Part shown: one piece after another, positions 43,054 to 52,985 of the stretch
Layout: the number at the start of each line of letters is the position of its first letter
How positions within the stretch are numbered: the first letter of the stretch is position 1
From: Marinobacter gelidimuriae
GTDB lineage: Bacteria; Pseudomonadota; Gammaproteobacteria; Pseudomonadales; Oleiphilaceae
Assembly: GCF_000372805.1 (NCBI RefSeq)
Contig: NZ_KB889875.1
Span: 588-64,587, forward strand
Direction of reading: 5' to 3'
Length of the DNA: 64,000 bases
The notes under the pieces: model-generated
Databases searched by the model: none
Told to the model about the DNA's origin: nothing
What the model saw: the letters and a program-made list of their open reading frames with translations, nothing else
Program-made: the position numbers and the translations under genes

Positions 43054-44331
43054 ATGAAACTCTCTGCGTTTGGCCAGAAATTTACGGCGGATGCCGGTAT
43101 TACCTCGTTGATGGACGATCTCGGTAATGCCATGGCCTCGGGTGATGACCTGATCATGATGGGCGGCGGCAACCCCGGCCATATTCCTGAGATACAGCAG
43201 CGGGTTCGGGAGATTCTTGTTCAGATCAGCCAGAGTGACGCCGATATGCGTCGCCTGGTGGGCGTTTATGATCCTCCTCAGGGCGAAAAGCAGTTTATCG
43301 CGGCGTTGGCTGAACTGTTGAGTCGTGAGTATGGTTGGGACCTGACCAGCGAGAACATTGCGCTCACCAACGGCAGCCAGTCAGCATTTTTTATGCTGTT
43401 CAATATGTTCGGTGGTGACTACGGCGATGGCGTGCACAAACACATTCTGTTGCCGCTGGCACCGGAGTACATCGGGTACGCCGACGCAGGCATAGACGCG
43501 GATCTGTTTCACGCGGTGCAGCCTGACATTTCCTTCACGGACGCCCACGAGTTCAAATACCGAATCGACTTTGACGCGGTAGAGGTGACCGGCGAAACCG
43601 GCGCTATTTGTGTGTCCAGGCCAACCAATCCCACCGGCAACGTGATCACCGACGACGAGCTGGCGCAATTGGAAATCTTGGCGCGGCGCCAAAACATCCC
43701 GCTGATTGTGGATGGTGCCTACGGCACGCCGTTTCCCAGCCTGTTGTTTACCGAAGCCAAACCAATCTGGAACGAACAGATCATTCTGTGCCTGAGCCTG
43801 TCCAAGCTAGGTTTGCCTGCGGCCCGCACCGGTATCGTGATTGCTGCGGCACCTACCATCAAGGCGCTGGCGGGCATTAATGCGATCATGAATCTGGCTA
43901 CCGGGAGCTTTGGTGCCATGCTGGCGGAGCCGTTGGTGCGCTCGGGGGAGATCTTGACCCTAAGCCGTGACGTGGTATGCCCGTTCTACAAGGCCAAAAT
44001 GCAGCGCGCCGTGGCAGCGTTCACCGGGGCCATGGACGATGCGCCTTGCCGCTGGTATATCCACAAACCCGAGGGCGCGATGTTCCTGTGGCTGTGGTTT
44101 CCGGATTTACCGATTACCAGCCTGGAACTGTATCAGCGCTTGAAGCTTCGCGGTGTGCTGGTGGTGTCTGGCCATTACTTTTTCCCGGGGCTGCCTGAGG
44201 ACGGCTGGAAACATCGCAACGAGTGTCTTCGGGTAACCTACTCCCAGGACGACGAACGGGTTGCAGAAGGGCTGCGAATTATTGCCGAAGAAGTTAAAGC
44301 GGTATGGGTAGAAGCTGAAGCTGCGGACTGA
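43054..44331 (+). CDS. avtA: Valine-pyruvate aminotransferase
   Basis: The product is 425 residues, a PLP fold-type I enzyme. NGSQSAFFMLFNMF, CVSRPTNPTGNVITDDE, DGAYGTPFP and the PLP lysine region SLSKLGLPAARTGIV match AvtA, which makes alanine and 2-ketoisovalerate from valine and pyruvate. The length matches E. coli AvtA. Its start follows directly on the 14-bp array. Confidence 0.93.
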   Translation: MKLSAFGQKFTADAGITSLMDDLGNAMASGDDLIMMGGGNPGHIPEIQQRVREILVQISQSDADMRRLVGVYDPPQGEKQFIAALAELLSREYGWDLTSENIALTNGSQSAFFMLFNMFGGDYGDGVHKHILLPLAPEYIGYADAGIDADLFHAVQPDISFTDAHEFKYRIDFDAVEVTGETGAICVSRPTNPTGNVITDDELAQLEILARRQNIPLIVDGAYGTPFPSLLFTEAKPIWNEQIILCLSLSKLGLPAARTGIVIAAAPTIKALAGINAIMNLATGSFGAMLAEPLVRSGEILTLSRDVVCPFYKAKMQRAVAAFTGAMDDAPCRWYIHKPEGAMFLWLWFPDLPITSLELYQRLKLRGVLVVSGHYFFPGLPEDGWKHRNECLRVTYSQDDERVAEGLRIIAEEVKAVWVEAEAAD

Positions 44332-44352
44332 TGCCCGCAGCCCAGGCCCATA

Positions 44353-45123
44353 TTAGAGCTGTTTTATGCTTTTCAGGTTGAGCTCGTAGCGGCTGCCATC
44401 AGGCTCGGTTTGCAGCAATTGCACCAACATGTGGTCGAATTTCGGGGCGAACCACATCAGTGTCTCCCGCTTGGCGCCTTCGCCCCTCAGTTTTTCCACC
44501 GTCAGAGCGTTCATCTCGCCTTGAGGTGTTTCGATCGGCCCCTCGTTAATAACTGCAAACTTTTCCTTGTCCAGCCGGCCGTGGCGTACGTAGCGGTACT
44601 CCATTTCCCGTTTTCCGGCCTTGATGTCTTGGTGCAACTGCAACTGATAGCCCAGTGGGTCCAGCAGGCCGGGGCTAAGGACGACTTCGAATGCTTTATC
44701 CTTATAGCGGCCGGTCGCAAGATTTTGCTGCCAGTCAAAGTCGATGGTTTCTTCGCGGTCGCGAATCAGCAAACCTGAGAGCTTATAGCGGTAGCGCAAA
44801 GGAATGACCTGACCGTCCTGCCACTTTAGAACCACCGATTCTTCAATATCGGCTACAAACGATTTTACCGAGGTGCGATAAAGCCAAACGCCGTTATTCT
44901 GGTCACTAAGAATGCGCCTTGCGCTGCCGCTCAAGGTAATGCCCTGCTCGATAGAGGCAGAAAAAGAAGCTTCAAAAGGCGCTAATCTGGGCGTGTCCGA
45001 AGGCTCGCCACCCACTTCAGCTAGCACAGGTGCAATAAAGACAATCAGGCCCAACCGCAAGGCCAAGCTGAGCAGCAGGGGTAAACCCGGAAAAGCGGAT
45101 CCAACCAGGAATTTTTTCTGCAT
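44353..45123 (-). CDS. DUF3108 family periplasmic protein
   Basis: This 256-residue protein has an N-terminal signal peptide (about 1-32, ending near VLAEVGG) and a DUF3108 beta-rich body (FEASFSASIEQGITLSGSARR, then YRYKLSGLLIRDRE). It is a conserved envelope protein of unknown role that regularly follows purM-purN in pseudomonads and relatives. The frame runs back into purN; the ATG at 45123 gives the signal peptide and is 31 nt after purN. Confidence 0.85.
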   Translation of the reverse strand: MQKKFLVGSAFPGLPLLLSLALRLGLIVFIAPVLAEVGGEPSDTPRLAPFEASFSASIEQGITLSGSARRILSDQNNGVWLYRTSVKSFVADIEESVVLKWQDGQVIPLRYRYKLSGLLIRDREETIDFDWQQNLATGRYKDKAFEVVLSPGLLDPLGYQLQLHQDIKAGKREMEYRYVRHGRLDKEKFAVINEGPIETPQGEMNALTVEKLRGEGAKRETLMWFAPKFDHMLVQLLQTEPDGSRYELNLKSIKQL

Positions 45124-45154
45124 GACAGCCTCATCAAACACAGCGTTCGGGCGA

Positions 45155-45817
45155 TTAGTTTGCCGGCAATACCACTGGCTGGGGAAGCGCCTGGCCATCA
45201 AACAAAACCCGTTCAGCCCCCAGTTGCACACGGCCTTCACAGCACCAACGCACCACAATTGGATAAAGCACATGCTCCTGAGTTTGCACCTTCTGCGCCA
45301 GGGTTTCAGCGCTATCGTCCGGGCCCACTGTAATCTGGGCCTGGGCAATAATCGGCCCGCCATCCAGTTCTTCGGTGACAAAGTGCACAGATACACCGTG
45401 CACTTTGTCACCGGCGTCCAGTGCGCGCTGGTGGGTATTCAGGCCAGTGTATTTTGGCAGCAGCGAGGGGTGAATGTTCAGTAGTTGGCCGCGGAGCGCG
45501 CGGACAAAACCCTCGGTCAGGATGCGCATGAAACCGGCCAGCACAATCAGGTCCGGGTTGTGGCGGCGGATTTCCTGCATCAGAGCGCCGTCGAATTCAT
45601 CGCGACTGCCATAGCGACCGTGTTCAATCACAAAGGTCGGAATGTTTGTATGGGCCGCCTTCGCCAGCGCTGGCGCCTTGGCCTGATTACTGCCAACCGC
45701 CACTATGTCGGCGGGGTAGTCGCGCTCACGGCTGGCTTCAATCAGCGCCTGCAGGTTGCTGCCCTCGCCTGACACCAGAATCAGAATCTTGGGGCGCGGT
45801 GACGGATCCGCTTTCAT
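45155..45817 (-). CDS. purN: Phosphoribosylglycinamide formyltransferase
   Basis: The product is 220 residues. [19 protein letters not shown], the catalytic Asn-His-Asp set in LAGFMRIL / [20 protein letters not shown] / [17 protein letters not shown] mark the folate-dependent GAR transformylase. It overlaps purM by 4 nt, giving the standard purM-purN pair in the order purM first. Confidence 0.96.
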   Translation of the reverse strand: MKADPSPRPKILILVSGEGSNLQALIEASRERDYPADIVAVGSNQAKAPALAKAAHTNIPTFVIEHGRYGSRDEFDGALMQEIRRHNPDLIVLAGFMRILTEGFVRALRGQLLNIHPSLLPKYTGLNTHQRALDAGDKVHGVSVHFVTEELDGGPIIAQAQITVGPDDSAETLAQKVQTQEHVLYPIVVRWCCEGRVQLGAERVLFDGQALPQPVVLPAN

Positions 45818-46878
45818 ATCGCCAGCAGTCCCGGCTGGTAGCGTACAACGCTGTCGGCCTGGCGATCCGCGCCGGCTTCAATAGTACCAAGATGCCACGC
45901 CGTTTCGCCCATGGCATTGAGTGTATCCAGCGTCAGCGACAGTTGGTCCTGTGGAACGCATAGCACCATGCCAATGCCGCAGTTAAACGTGCGGTACATT
46001 TCTTCAGTGGCCACGCCGCCGGCGTCTTTTAGCCATTGAAACACCGGCGGTAGCTGCCAGCTGGCGGTATCAATTGCGGCCACGGTGCCCTTGGGCAATA
46101 CGCGGGGTATGTTCTCGGGCAGGCCACCGCCGGTAATGTGTGACAGAGCACGTACGTCTATGTCGCGAATCAGCTTTAGCAGGTTTTTTACATAGATGCG
46201 TGTCGGGGCCATCAGGGCCTCGGCCAAGGTGGTATCGCCTATTGGCTGGTTCAGATCGGCGTTGCTGACTTCCAGAATTTTGCGGATCAGTGAATAACCG
46301 TTGGAGTGGGGGCCGGAAGAGCCGATCGCCAGCAGGGCATCACCCAGGCGCACGCGGCTGCCGTCAATAATATCAGCGCGCTCGGCTATGCCAACGCAGA
46401 ATCCGGCAAGGTCGTAGTCGTCACCTTCGTACATGCCCGGCATCTCGGCGGTTTCGCCACCCACCAGCGCGCAGCCGGCCAGCTCGCAGCCTTCGCCAAT
46501 GCCTTCAACCACGCTGGCAGCGACTTCTACGTTCAGTTTGCCGGTGGCGTAGTAGTCCAGGAAGAACAGGGGCTCGGCGCCACCCACAATCAGGTCGTTC
46601 ACGCACATGGCAACCAGGTCGATGCCGATGGTGTCGTGTTTTTGTAACTGCATGGCCAGGCGCAATTTTGTGCCTACGCCGTCGGTGCCAGACACCAGTA
46701 CAGGCTCTTTATAGCCAGCAGGAATGGCAACCATGGCGCCAAACCCACCCAGGCCACCCAGCACTTCCGGGCGACGGGTGCGTGCCGCTGTCGCTTTAAT
46801 GCGGTTGACGAGTTCATTGCCGGCGTCAATATCAACGCCTGCGTCGCGGTAAGTCAAAGAGGGCTTGTGTTCGCTCAT
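45814..46878 (-). CDS. purM: Phosphoribosylformylglycinamidine cyclo-ligase
   Basis: This 354-residue ATP-dependent enzyme makes aminoimidazole ribonucleotide. [18 protein letters not shown] is the N-terminal family mark, followed by [24 protein letters not shown] and [16 protein letters not shown]. The frame continues to 46944, but 46878 gives [14 protein letters not shown]. It is divergent from the DUF2066 gene, with promoters expected in 46879-47050. Confidence 0.97.
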   Translation of the reverse strand: MSEHKPSLTYRDAGVDIDAGNELVNRIKATAARTRRPEVLGGLGGFGAMVAIPAGYKEPVLVSGTDGVGTKLRLAMQLQKHDTIGIDLVAMCVNDLIVGGAEPLFFLDYYATGKLNVEVAASVVEGIGEGCELAGCALVGGETAEMPGMYEGDDYDLAGFCVGIAERADIIDGSRVRLGDALLAIGSSGPHSNGYSLIRKILEVSNADLNQPIGDTTLAEALMAPTRIYVKNLLKLIRDIDVRALSHITGGGLPENIPRVLPKGTVAAIDTASWQLPPVFQWLKDAGGVATEEMYRTFNCGIGMVLCVPQDQLSLTLDTLNAMGETAWHLGTIEAGADRQADSVVRYQPGLLAI

Positions 46879-47050
46879 GGAGGTGTAAACCGTTGGCCAG
46901 TGGGTCAAGGCGCGGATTTTAGCAGGTGCAGTGAAGGGTACCAACCGTAATTGCCACGATTCCGCCTCAAAGCTGCTGGGGCGCAGCGCTACTCAGGCCC
47001 GGGGGCTTGGTGTATCCTGTCCGACATCCATGCAATTGCCGGGTTTTTAC

Positions 47051-47122
47051 ATGCGTGCATTTCAAAAGAGCGACAGGCCTGAATTTCAAAAAATCTATAT
47101 GCCTGACTTTCAAAGATCCATC
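47051..47122. repeat. 24-bp triple repeat at the DUF2066 start
   Basis: Three 24-nt units (47051, 47075, 47099) share a TTTCAAA core at the same phase and keep the reading frame. They lie where a promoter/leader of this divergent pair could also be. Confidence 0.7.
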
Positions 47123-48289
47123 GAATTCAAGTTATTGTCCGAGTCTTGCTGCAGTCTCGTAGTCAGCGCCCTGGCCCGTGTCAGGCAGTCCGCTGCGCGC
47201 TGGGCATTGGCGGCGATGTTGCTGCTGGCGGCTCAGGCTCAGGCAGTAACCGTCAACAATCTGTATTCTGCCAACGTGGCTCTGCAAGGCTCCGGGCCAG
47301 AGGCGTTATCGGCGTCTTATGGCGCAGGGCTGCGTGAGGTGCTGGTGCGTGTTGCCGGCAGCCGTGGAGTATTAGAGCGCGAAGGTGTCGATGGTGTGCT
47401 TGGCACGGCCGAGTCCATGCTGACGTCTTACCAGGTTTTAAATGCAGGTGCTGAAAGCCGGGTACAGATGAGCTTTGGCGCGGTAGCAGTCACTCAGGCG
47501 CTGGCCTCAATTCAGGCGCCGGTGTGGGGTGCCAACCGGCCACTGACATTGGCCTGGGTTGCGCTTGAAGAAAATGGTGTGAGGGCATTGATTACCGATA
47601 CCGGCCCTCTTGACGGTGCCAGCGCCGATTTCCGCTCCGGTCTTGAAAACGCATCGCGGGTCCGCGGCTTGCCGCTGGTGTTACCGGTTGCGGGGGCGGC
47701 AGGTAATCGCGAGTTGCTGTCGGATATCTGGGGCCAGTTTGTTAGCCGTGTACGCAGCGCTTCCAATGATGTTGGTCGTGATGTGATGGCGCTGGTGCGG
47801 GTTAGTCGTAGCGGTGATCAGTGGCGCGCGGGTTGGGTGATGGACGGCTTCAGTTCTGATAGCCCTGGCGAACAGGCGGTGAATGCAGACTCGCCGGCGG
47901 CTCTGGCGCAGGCCCTCATCGATCGCTGGACTGAACTTTATGTTAGCCGTTATGGGGCAAGCGGAGGCGAGGCTGGTAAACAACCTACGGTGGATTTAGT
48001 ACTGCAGGGCGTGACTAAATTGGCTGACTACGCCAAAATAACCCGAGCCCTGGCGCAGATTAATGCTGTTGAAAATGTCGTACCTGTTGAAGTGAAGGGC
48101 AGTGAGCTGATCATGCGCCTGACATTTTCTGGTGAGTTGGATCAGCTGCGTGACCACATCACGCTGGATTCCCGCTTGGTGTCGCAGCCAGCAGCGGCCG
48201 GACCGTCTGAGGAACAGGCTTTGCAGGCGCTGTATCCGGTTCTGATCTATCGCTGGCAGCCTTCACCGGTCCCGGCGGTGGTGCGTTAA
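47051..48289 (+). CDS. DUF2066 domain protein
   Basis: The product is about 412 residues. The DUF2066 body (VNNLYSANVALQGSGPEALSA onward) follows a hydrophobic signal-like stretch ending AAMLLLAAQAQA, so the protein is probably exported. The start is uncertain: the frame is open further upstream, and ATG 47051 opens an odd stretch of three 8-residue repeats (MRAFQKSD, RPEFQKIY, MPDFQRSI) that precedes the signal by about 20 residues. No good ribosome site was found for any start. It sits between purM and the CDP-alcohol transferase/hda genes, as in pseudomonads. Confidence 0.75.
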   Translation: MRAFQKSDRPEFQKIYMPDFQRSIEFKLLSESCCSLVVSALARVRQSAARWALAAMLLLAAQAQAVTVNNLYSANVALQGSGPEALSASYGAGLREVLVRVAGSRGVLEREGVDGVLGTAESMLTSYQVLNAGAESRVQMSFGAVAVTQALASIQAPVWGANRPLTLAWVALEENGVRALITDTGPLDGASADFRSGLENASRVRGLPLVLPVAGAAGNRELLSDIWGQFVSRVRSASNDVGRDVMALVRVSRSGDQWRAGWVMDGFSSDSPGEQAVNADSPAALAQALIDRWTELYVSRYGASGGEAGKQPTVDLVLQGVTKLADYAKITRALAQINAVENVVPVEVKGSELIMRLTFSGELDQLRDHITLDSRLVSQPAAAGPSEEQALQALYPVLIYRWQPSPVPAVVR

Positions 48290-48310
48290 GGTCGATGTGA
48301 GGAGGGCGCT

Positions 48311-48871
48311 TTGAGCTTGCATCATTGGCGCTGGATTCCGAATGCCCTGACCTTTCTGCGTATTGCGTTGATTGCTCCGTTTGCTATGGAGTTGCACGCA
48401 GGCAGTTATCCCATGGCATTGATTATTTTTACTTTGGCAGCGGTGACTGATGGCGTGGACGGGTATCTGGCCCGCCGCTTTGACTGGCGCTCCCGCTTTG
48501 GCGCCATCGTCGATCCGCTAGCGGACAAAGCTTTGCTCATTACCGCCTATCTGATGTTGGCACTGGGCGGGGTATTTCCTTTGTGGCTGTTTTTGCTGGT
48601 GCTGGGGCGCGATCTGTTAATTGTTTGTGGCGCACTGATATTTCACTATGGAATCGGCAGATTCGAAATGGCTCCGAGCCTGTTGGGCAAATTCAACACC
48701 GCGATTCAGTTTTTTGCAGTGCTGGTGGCAATGCTATTGCAGGTCATCACCATGGTGCCGTCATGGATAAACTCGGCGCTCGTCTGGGCGGTTGCTGTAT
48801 TCACAGTGCTTAGCGGTGCGCACTATCTGCTCGCTTGGAGCTTACGGGCATGGAGGGCCAGGTTGTCGTGA
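48311..48871 (+). CDS. CDP-alcohol phosphatidyltransferase family protein
   Basis: This 186-residue polytopic protein has the CDP-alcohol transferase signature, D-G-x2-A-R-x8-G-x3-D-x3-D, in DGVDGYLARRFDWRSRFGAIVDPLADK, and about five hydrophobic segments. It makes a phospholipid from CDP-diacylglycerol; PgsA-like products are possible, but the acceptor cannot be read from sequence. It starts with TTG after GGAGGG. The end overlaps hda (GTGA). Confidence 0.88.
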   Translation: MSLHHWRWIPNALTFLRIALIAPFAMELHAGSYPMALIIFTLAAVTDGVDGYLARRFDWRSRFGAIVDPLADKALLITAYLMLALGGVFPLWLFLLVLGRDLLIVCGALIFHYGIGRFEMAPSLLGKFNTAIQFFAVLVAMLLQVITMVPSWINSALVWAVAVFTVLSGAHYLLAWSLRAWRARLS

Positions 48872-49566
48872 CAAGTTCACAGCTCATTCTGGGTGTTAAA
48901 TTGCGTGACGATGCCCGCTTCGACAACTTCCACGGCGAGCGCAATGCGGCCGTAGCCGAGCGTTTGCAACAGGCTTGTCAGCCTCCGGTGACGGTGCCAG
49001 TGGTGGTGTTGTGTGGCGATTCCGATACCGGCAAAAGCCACCTGTTACAGGCCCTGTGCCACTACGCTGAAAGCCAGTCGTTATCGGCGGTTTGTATCAG
49101 CATTACCGAGCTGGGGCCGTTTGGACCAGATGCGCTGACCGGGCTCGAGCAATTTAACCTGGTGTGCCTGGACGATCTGGACAGTGTCGTTGGTCAGACC
49201 GGCTGGGAAGAGGCCGTTTTTCATCTTTACAACCGCATGCTGGATGCCGGCCACCAGCTCGTTGTGAGCTTGTCGGATGTGCCTGCGTCCTTACCGTTCA
49301 TTTTGCCCGACTTGTCTTCCCGTCTTAGCCACGGTTTGACTCTGCAGCTGGGTATTTACCGCGATTCAGATCGCAAGCGTATTCTGATGGCCCGCGCAGA
49401 GCAGCGGGGCCTGGTGATGGCTGACGATGTTGCCGGATTTATTCTGCGCCGCGCTCCGCGGCGCCTGGGTGAGTTGCTGGCCATTCTGGACTCGCTGGAC
49501 GAAAATTCCTTGCAGGCCCAGCGCCGGCTGACCATTCCGTTTGTGAAAACCGTAATGAACTGGTAA
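48868..49566 (+). CDS. hda: DnaA regulatory inactivator Hda
   Basis: This 232-residue AAA+ protein promotes hydrolysis of DnaA-ATP with the sliding clamp. The N-terminal clamp-binding motif is QLILGVKL, followed by Walker A GDSDTGKSHLLQAL and Walker B LVCLDDLDSV, with the C-terminal lid (RKRILMARAEQRGL). The GTG at 48868 overlaps the preceding stop and keeps the clamp motif near the N-terminus; longer starts are open. Confidence 0.9.
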   Translation: MTSSQLILGVKLRDDARFDNFHGERNAAVAERLQQACQPPVTVPVVVLCGDSDTGKSHLLQALCHYAESQSLSAVCISITELGPFGPDALTGLEQFNLVCLDDLDSVVGQTGWEEAVFHLYNRMLDAGHQLVVSLSDVPASLPFILPDLSSRLSHGLTLQLGIYRDSDRKRILMARAEQRGLVMADDVAGFILRRAPRRLGELLAILDSLDENSLQAQRRLTIPFVKTVMNW

Positions 49567-49614
49567 CTGCGGCCGCTATGAGCGAGCGCTAACACACAAG
49601 TAAGGAGACGAGCG

Positions 49615-50037
49615 ATGAGACGGGTGGTATTCAATCAGAAAGGCGGTGTCGGCAAGTCCAGTATTACCTGCAACCTGGCCGCGATCAGTGCGGCCCGCGG
49701 CAAGCGCACTTTAGTGGTTGATCTGGACCCCCAGGGTAATTCAACCCATTACCTGATGGGTCGGCCTGCCACCGAGCTCGATAATAACGCGGCCGATTTA
49801 CTTGAGCAGACCTTGTCGTTTACGGTGTTCAACCGACGCCCGGAAGAGTCGTTTGTGCACGCAACGCCTTTTGAGAACTTATGGGTGTTGCCTTCAAGTC
49901 CGGAGTTGGAATTTCTTGAATGCAAACTTGAAGCCAAGCACAAAATCTACAAATTGCGTGAAGCCCTGAAAAAGCTGGATCAACATTTCGACGACATTTA
50001 CATCGATACCGCGCCGGCCCTGACGGCGCAAGAATGA
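49615..50037 (+). pseudogene. Truncated ParA-family ATPase
   Basis: The 140-residue product has the deviant Walker A KGGVGKSS (residues 10-17), the DLDPQGNST switch segment and the Walker B region DDIYIDTAPAL, and then stops after TAQE. ParA-type proteins of this kind are about 250-260 residues, so nearly half (the whole C-terminal part after Walker B) is missing. The stop overlaps the yqcC start, with no remnant between, as if a deletion joined the two. The promoter/ribosome site (AAGGAGACGAGCG) is intact, so a short protein may still be made. Function is probably lost. Confidence 0.75.
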
Positions 50038-50378
50038 GAGCCGCACCCGACAACCTTGGCCATACCTACCAAGTTGCCGACCGTCTGCTGGCTATTGAAA
50101 TCCAGCTGCGTCAGATGAATTGTTGGCAAAGCGAGCCTCTGGCAGCAGAAAAGTACCTCAGCTGCGAGCCGTTTTGCCTGGATACAATGAGCTTTGAGCA
50201 GTGGCTGCAGTTTGTGCTTTTGGCGCGGCTGAAACAGCTGGTTGAAGATGATCAGCCGTTACCCACGGTCAGCGGCGTGGCGCCTATGGCAGAAGAGCAC
50301 TATCGCTCCGGCCCCGGGCAGGCGTTGATTCGCGAACTGGCAGCCCTGGACGAACTGCTGGGTGCAAAGCCTGGCTGA
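50034..50378 (+). CDS. yqcC: YqcC family protein (DUF446)
   Basis: The product is 114 residues. FCLDTMSFEQWLQFVLLARL and QPLPTVSGVAPMAEEHY match the YqcC family of small helical proteins of unknown role, often found near truC. The start overlaps the truncated ParA stop (ATGA) and has no clear ribosome site of its own, which fits a deletion that brought the two genes together. Confidence 0.82.
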   Translation: MRAAPDNLGHTYQVADRLLAIEIQLRQMNCWQSEPLAAEKYLSCEPFCLDTMSFEQWLQFVLLARLKQLVEDDQPLPTVSGVAPMAEEHYRSGPGQALIRELAALDELLGAKPG

Positions 50379-50412
50379 GCGCTATCGCCAGGTCACGAAA
50401 TGCGATGGCCGT

Positions 50413-51282
<870 letters not shown>

Positions 51283-51522
51283 TTAGGTGCACGCGGCACA
51301 AATAGGCAGAAACGGAGTTTATCGCGCCCGCCGGCGTTCGCCAACTATGTTGTTCGAGTTTATTCTGGACGACTGCCATTTGCATTCAGTGATGAAAAGC
51401 CTGTTGCAGCGTGCCGTGGCACACGGTGACGCTTTGTGATTCAATCGGAGTTATTCCACTTCGTTGAATCAGGATTCGCCTTGCCTCAAACTCCCCACTC
51501 TGTGTTTACCCCAGCCTCTGAG

Positions 51523-52095
51523 ATGGCAGCCACACTGCGCGCAAACGGCAGAATAGATGCAGCCCTCTGGCGACCGTCTCCTAATTTTGGTGCGCGGCCC
51601 GCGACCAGCGAGGTAAGCCTGATTGTTGTGCACTGCATCAGCTTGCCTCCAGGTCAGTTCGGGGGCCCTGAAATTGAAGATTTCTTCTGCAACCGGCTAG
51701 ACATCAAGGCCCACCCGTATTTTCAGGCCATCGCCACAATGACTGTTTCAGCCCACCTGCTGATACGCCGTGATGGCACGATTATCCAGTTTGTCAGCCT
51801 GTTGGATCGTGCCTGGCACGCCGGCCGTTCCCGTTTTCGCGGCCAGGACGAGTGCAACGATTTTTCCATCGGCATTGAGCTTGAAGGCAGTGACGATGTG
51901 CCTTATACCGAGGGTCAATACCAGGCACTGTCCGCTGTTTGCCAGCAAATTATGGCGGCCTGGCCAGAAATTGGTGTTGACGCGATTGCGGGCCACAGCG
52001 ACATTGCGCCGGGGCGAAAAACCGATCCCGGGCGGGCGTTTGACTGGTCGCGGCTGCATCAAAGCCTGGCAAAACCGACAAAGGACAGATTATGA
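51523..52095 (+). CDS. ampD: 1,6-anhydro-N-acetylmuramyl-L-alanine amidase AmpD
   Basis: This 190-residue zinc amidase of peptidoglycan recycling probably acts in the cytoplasm. Zinc ligands are His37 in IVVHCIS, and the His and Asp of GHSDIAPGRKTDPG; RPSPNFGARP is typical of the N-terminus. A GTG-started longer form from 51436 (29 residues more) is open; I chose the ATG that gives the family length. ampE overlaps the end by 4 nt. Confidence 0.92.
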   Translation: MAATLRANGRIDAALWRPSPNFGARPATSEVSLIVVHCISLPPGQFGGPEIEDFFCNRLDIKAHPYFQAIATMTVSAHLLIRRDGTIIQFVSLLDRAWHAGRSRFRGQDECNDFSIGIELEGSDDVPYTEGQYQALSAVCQQIMAAWPEIGVDAIAGHSDIAPGRKTDPGRAFDWSRLHQSLAKPTKDRL

Positions 52096-52985
52096 CCCTG
52101 CTTGTATTTGTGCTGGCCTACCTGCTGCGGCGACGGCTGGATAGTCGCGATCAGCTCGATGGCCATCAGCTATGGCGCAGCTGGTTTGAAGGTGTGGGGC
52201 AACGCCTGCCGCAAAGCTTTTCCCAAAGGACGAGTGCGTTGGCGCCGTTACTGGCGGTCGCTATTCCGACCGCCGTGGTGTGGCTGGCGCAGAGTTACTG
52301 GCAGCGCCACCACTGGCCCCTGGCGGGTTGGTTACTGGAATTGTTATTGCTTCTGCTGTTGCTGGGTATGCCAGGCTGGCGTCAGCTTCTGGCAAATTAT
52401 GCCCGGGCATGGCGCCGCGGTGACATGCAGGCAGCCTGGCGCTATATCCAGCATCTGCTACCGGCGCATCAGCGCGGTGCAGCGCTATCGCCTGAAACCA
52501 TGCAGCTGGCCCTCTCTGAAGCGCTAATGGCGCAGGTATTCTGGCGTTATTTTATGGTGCTGTTCTGGTTCGCGGTGGGCGGCATTTCTGCCGCGGTGCT
52601 GGCGAGCGGCCTGGTTGCATTAGGGCAGAGCTGGCCGCTAGCCGGACGTGAGCACTGTGAGCGTTGGCGCGAGTGGGGCGGTTGGTTGCCGGCGCGGCTG
52701 CTAGGGCTGACCTTTGGCCTGGCCGGTGATTTGGCCGGCTGGCTGCGGCAACGGCGCCAAGCCCGGGGCCACTGGCGATTGCCAGCAGCGGAGCTGCTGA
52801 TGGCTACTGCCAATGGCGCTTTGACCGGTTATGCGCTGGACCCAGGCCGATTTGCCTCATTACACCCGCAAGACTGGCAGAGCTATGGCGAGCGCAGCCT
52901 GAACGCCATTCGCGACCTGCTTAACCGCAGTATGCTGGTATGGCTGTGTCTGCTGGCATTGATGGTGATTGCGGGCCTGGCCTAG
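52092..52985 (+). CDS. ampE: Membrane protein AmpE
   Basis: This 297-residue inner-membrane protein with four to five hydrophobic segments is homologous to AmpE, the partner of AmpD in beta-lactamase signalling; its true role is unclear. FVLAYLLRRRLDSRDQLDG is the family start and FWRYFMVLFWFAVGG is central. It is translationally coupled to ampD. Its last 65 nt overlap the 3' end of cysG on the other strand. Confidence 0.9.
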   Translation: MTLLVFVLAYLLRRRLDSRDQLDGHQLWRSWFEGVGQRLPQSFSQRTSALAPLLAVAIPTAVVWLAQSYWQRHHWPLAGWLLELLLLLLLLGMPGWRQLLANYARAWRRGDMQAAWRYIQHLLPAHQRGAALSPETMQLALSEALMAQVFWRYFMVLFWFAVGGISAAVLASGLVALGQSWPLAGREHCERWREWGGWLPARLLGLTFGLAGDLAGWLRQRRQARGHWRLPAAELLMATANGALTGYALDPGRFASLHPQDWQSYGERSLNAIRDLLNRSMLVWLCLLALMVIAGLA

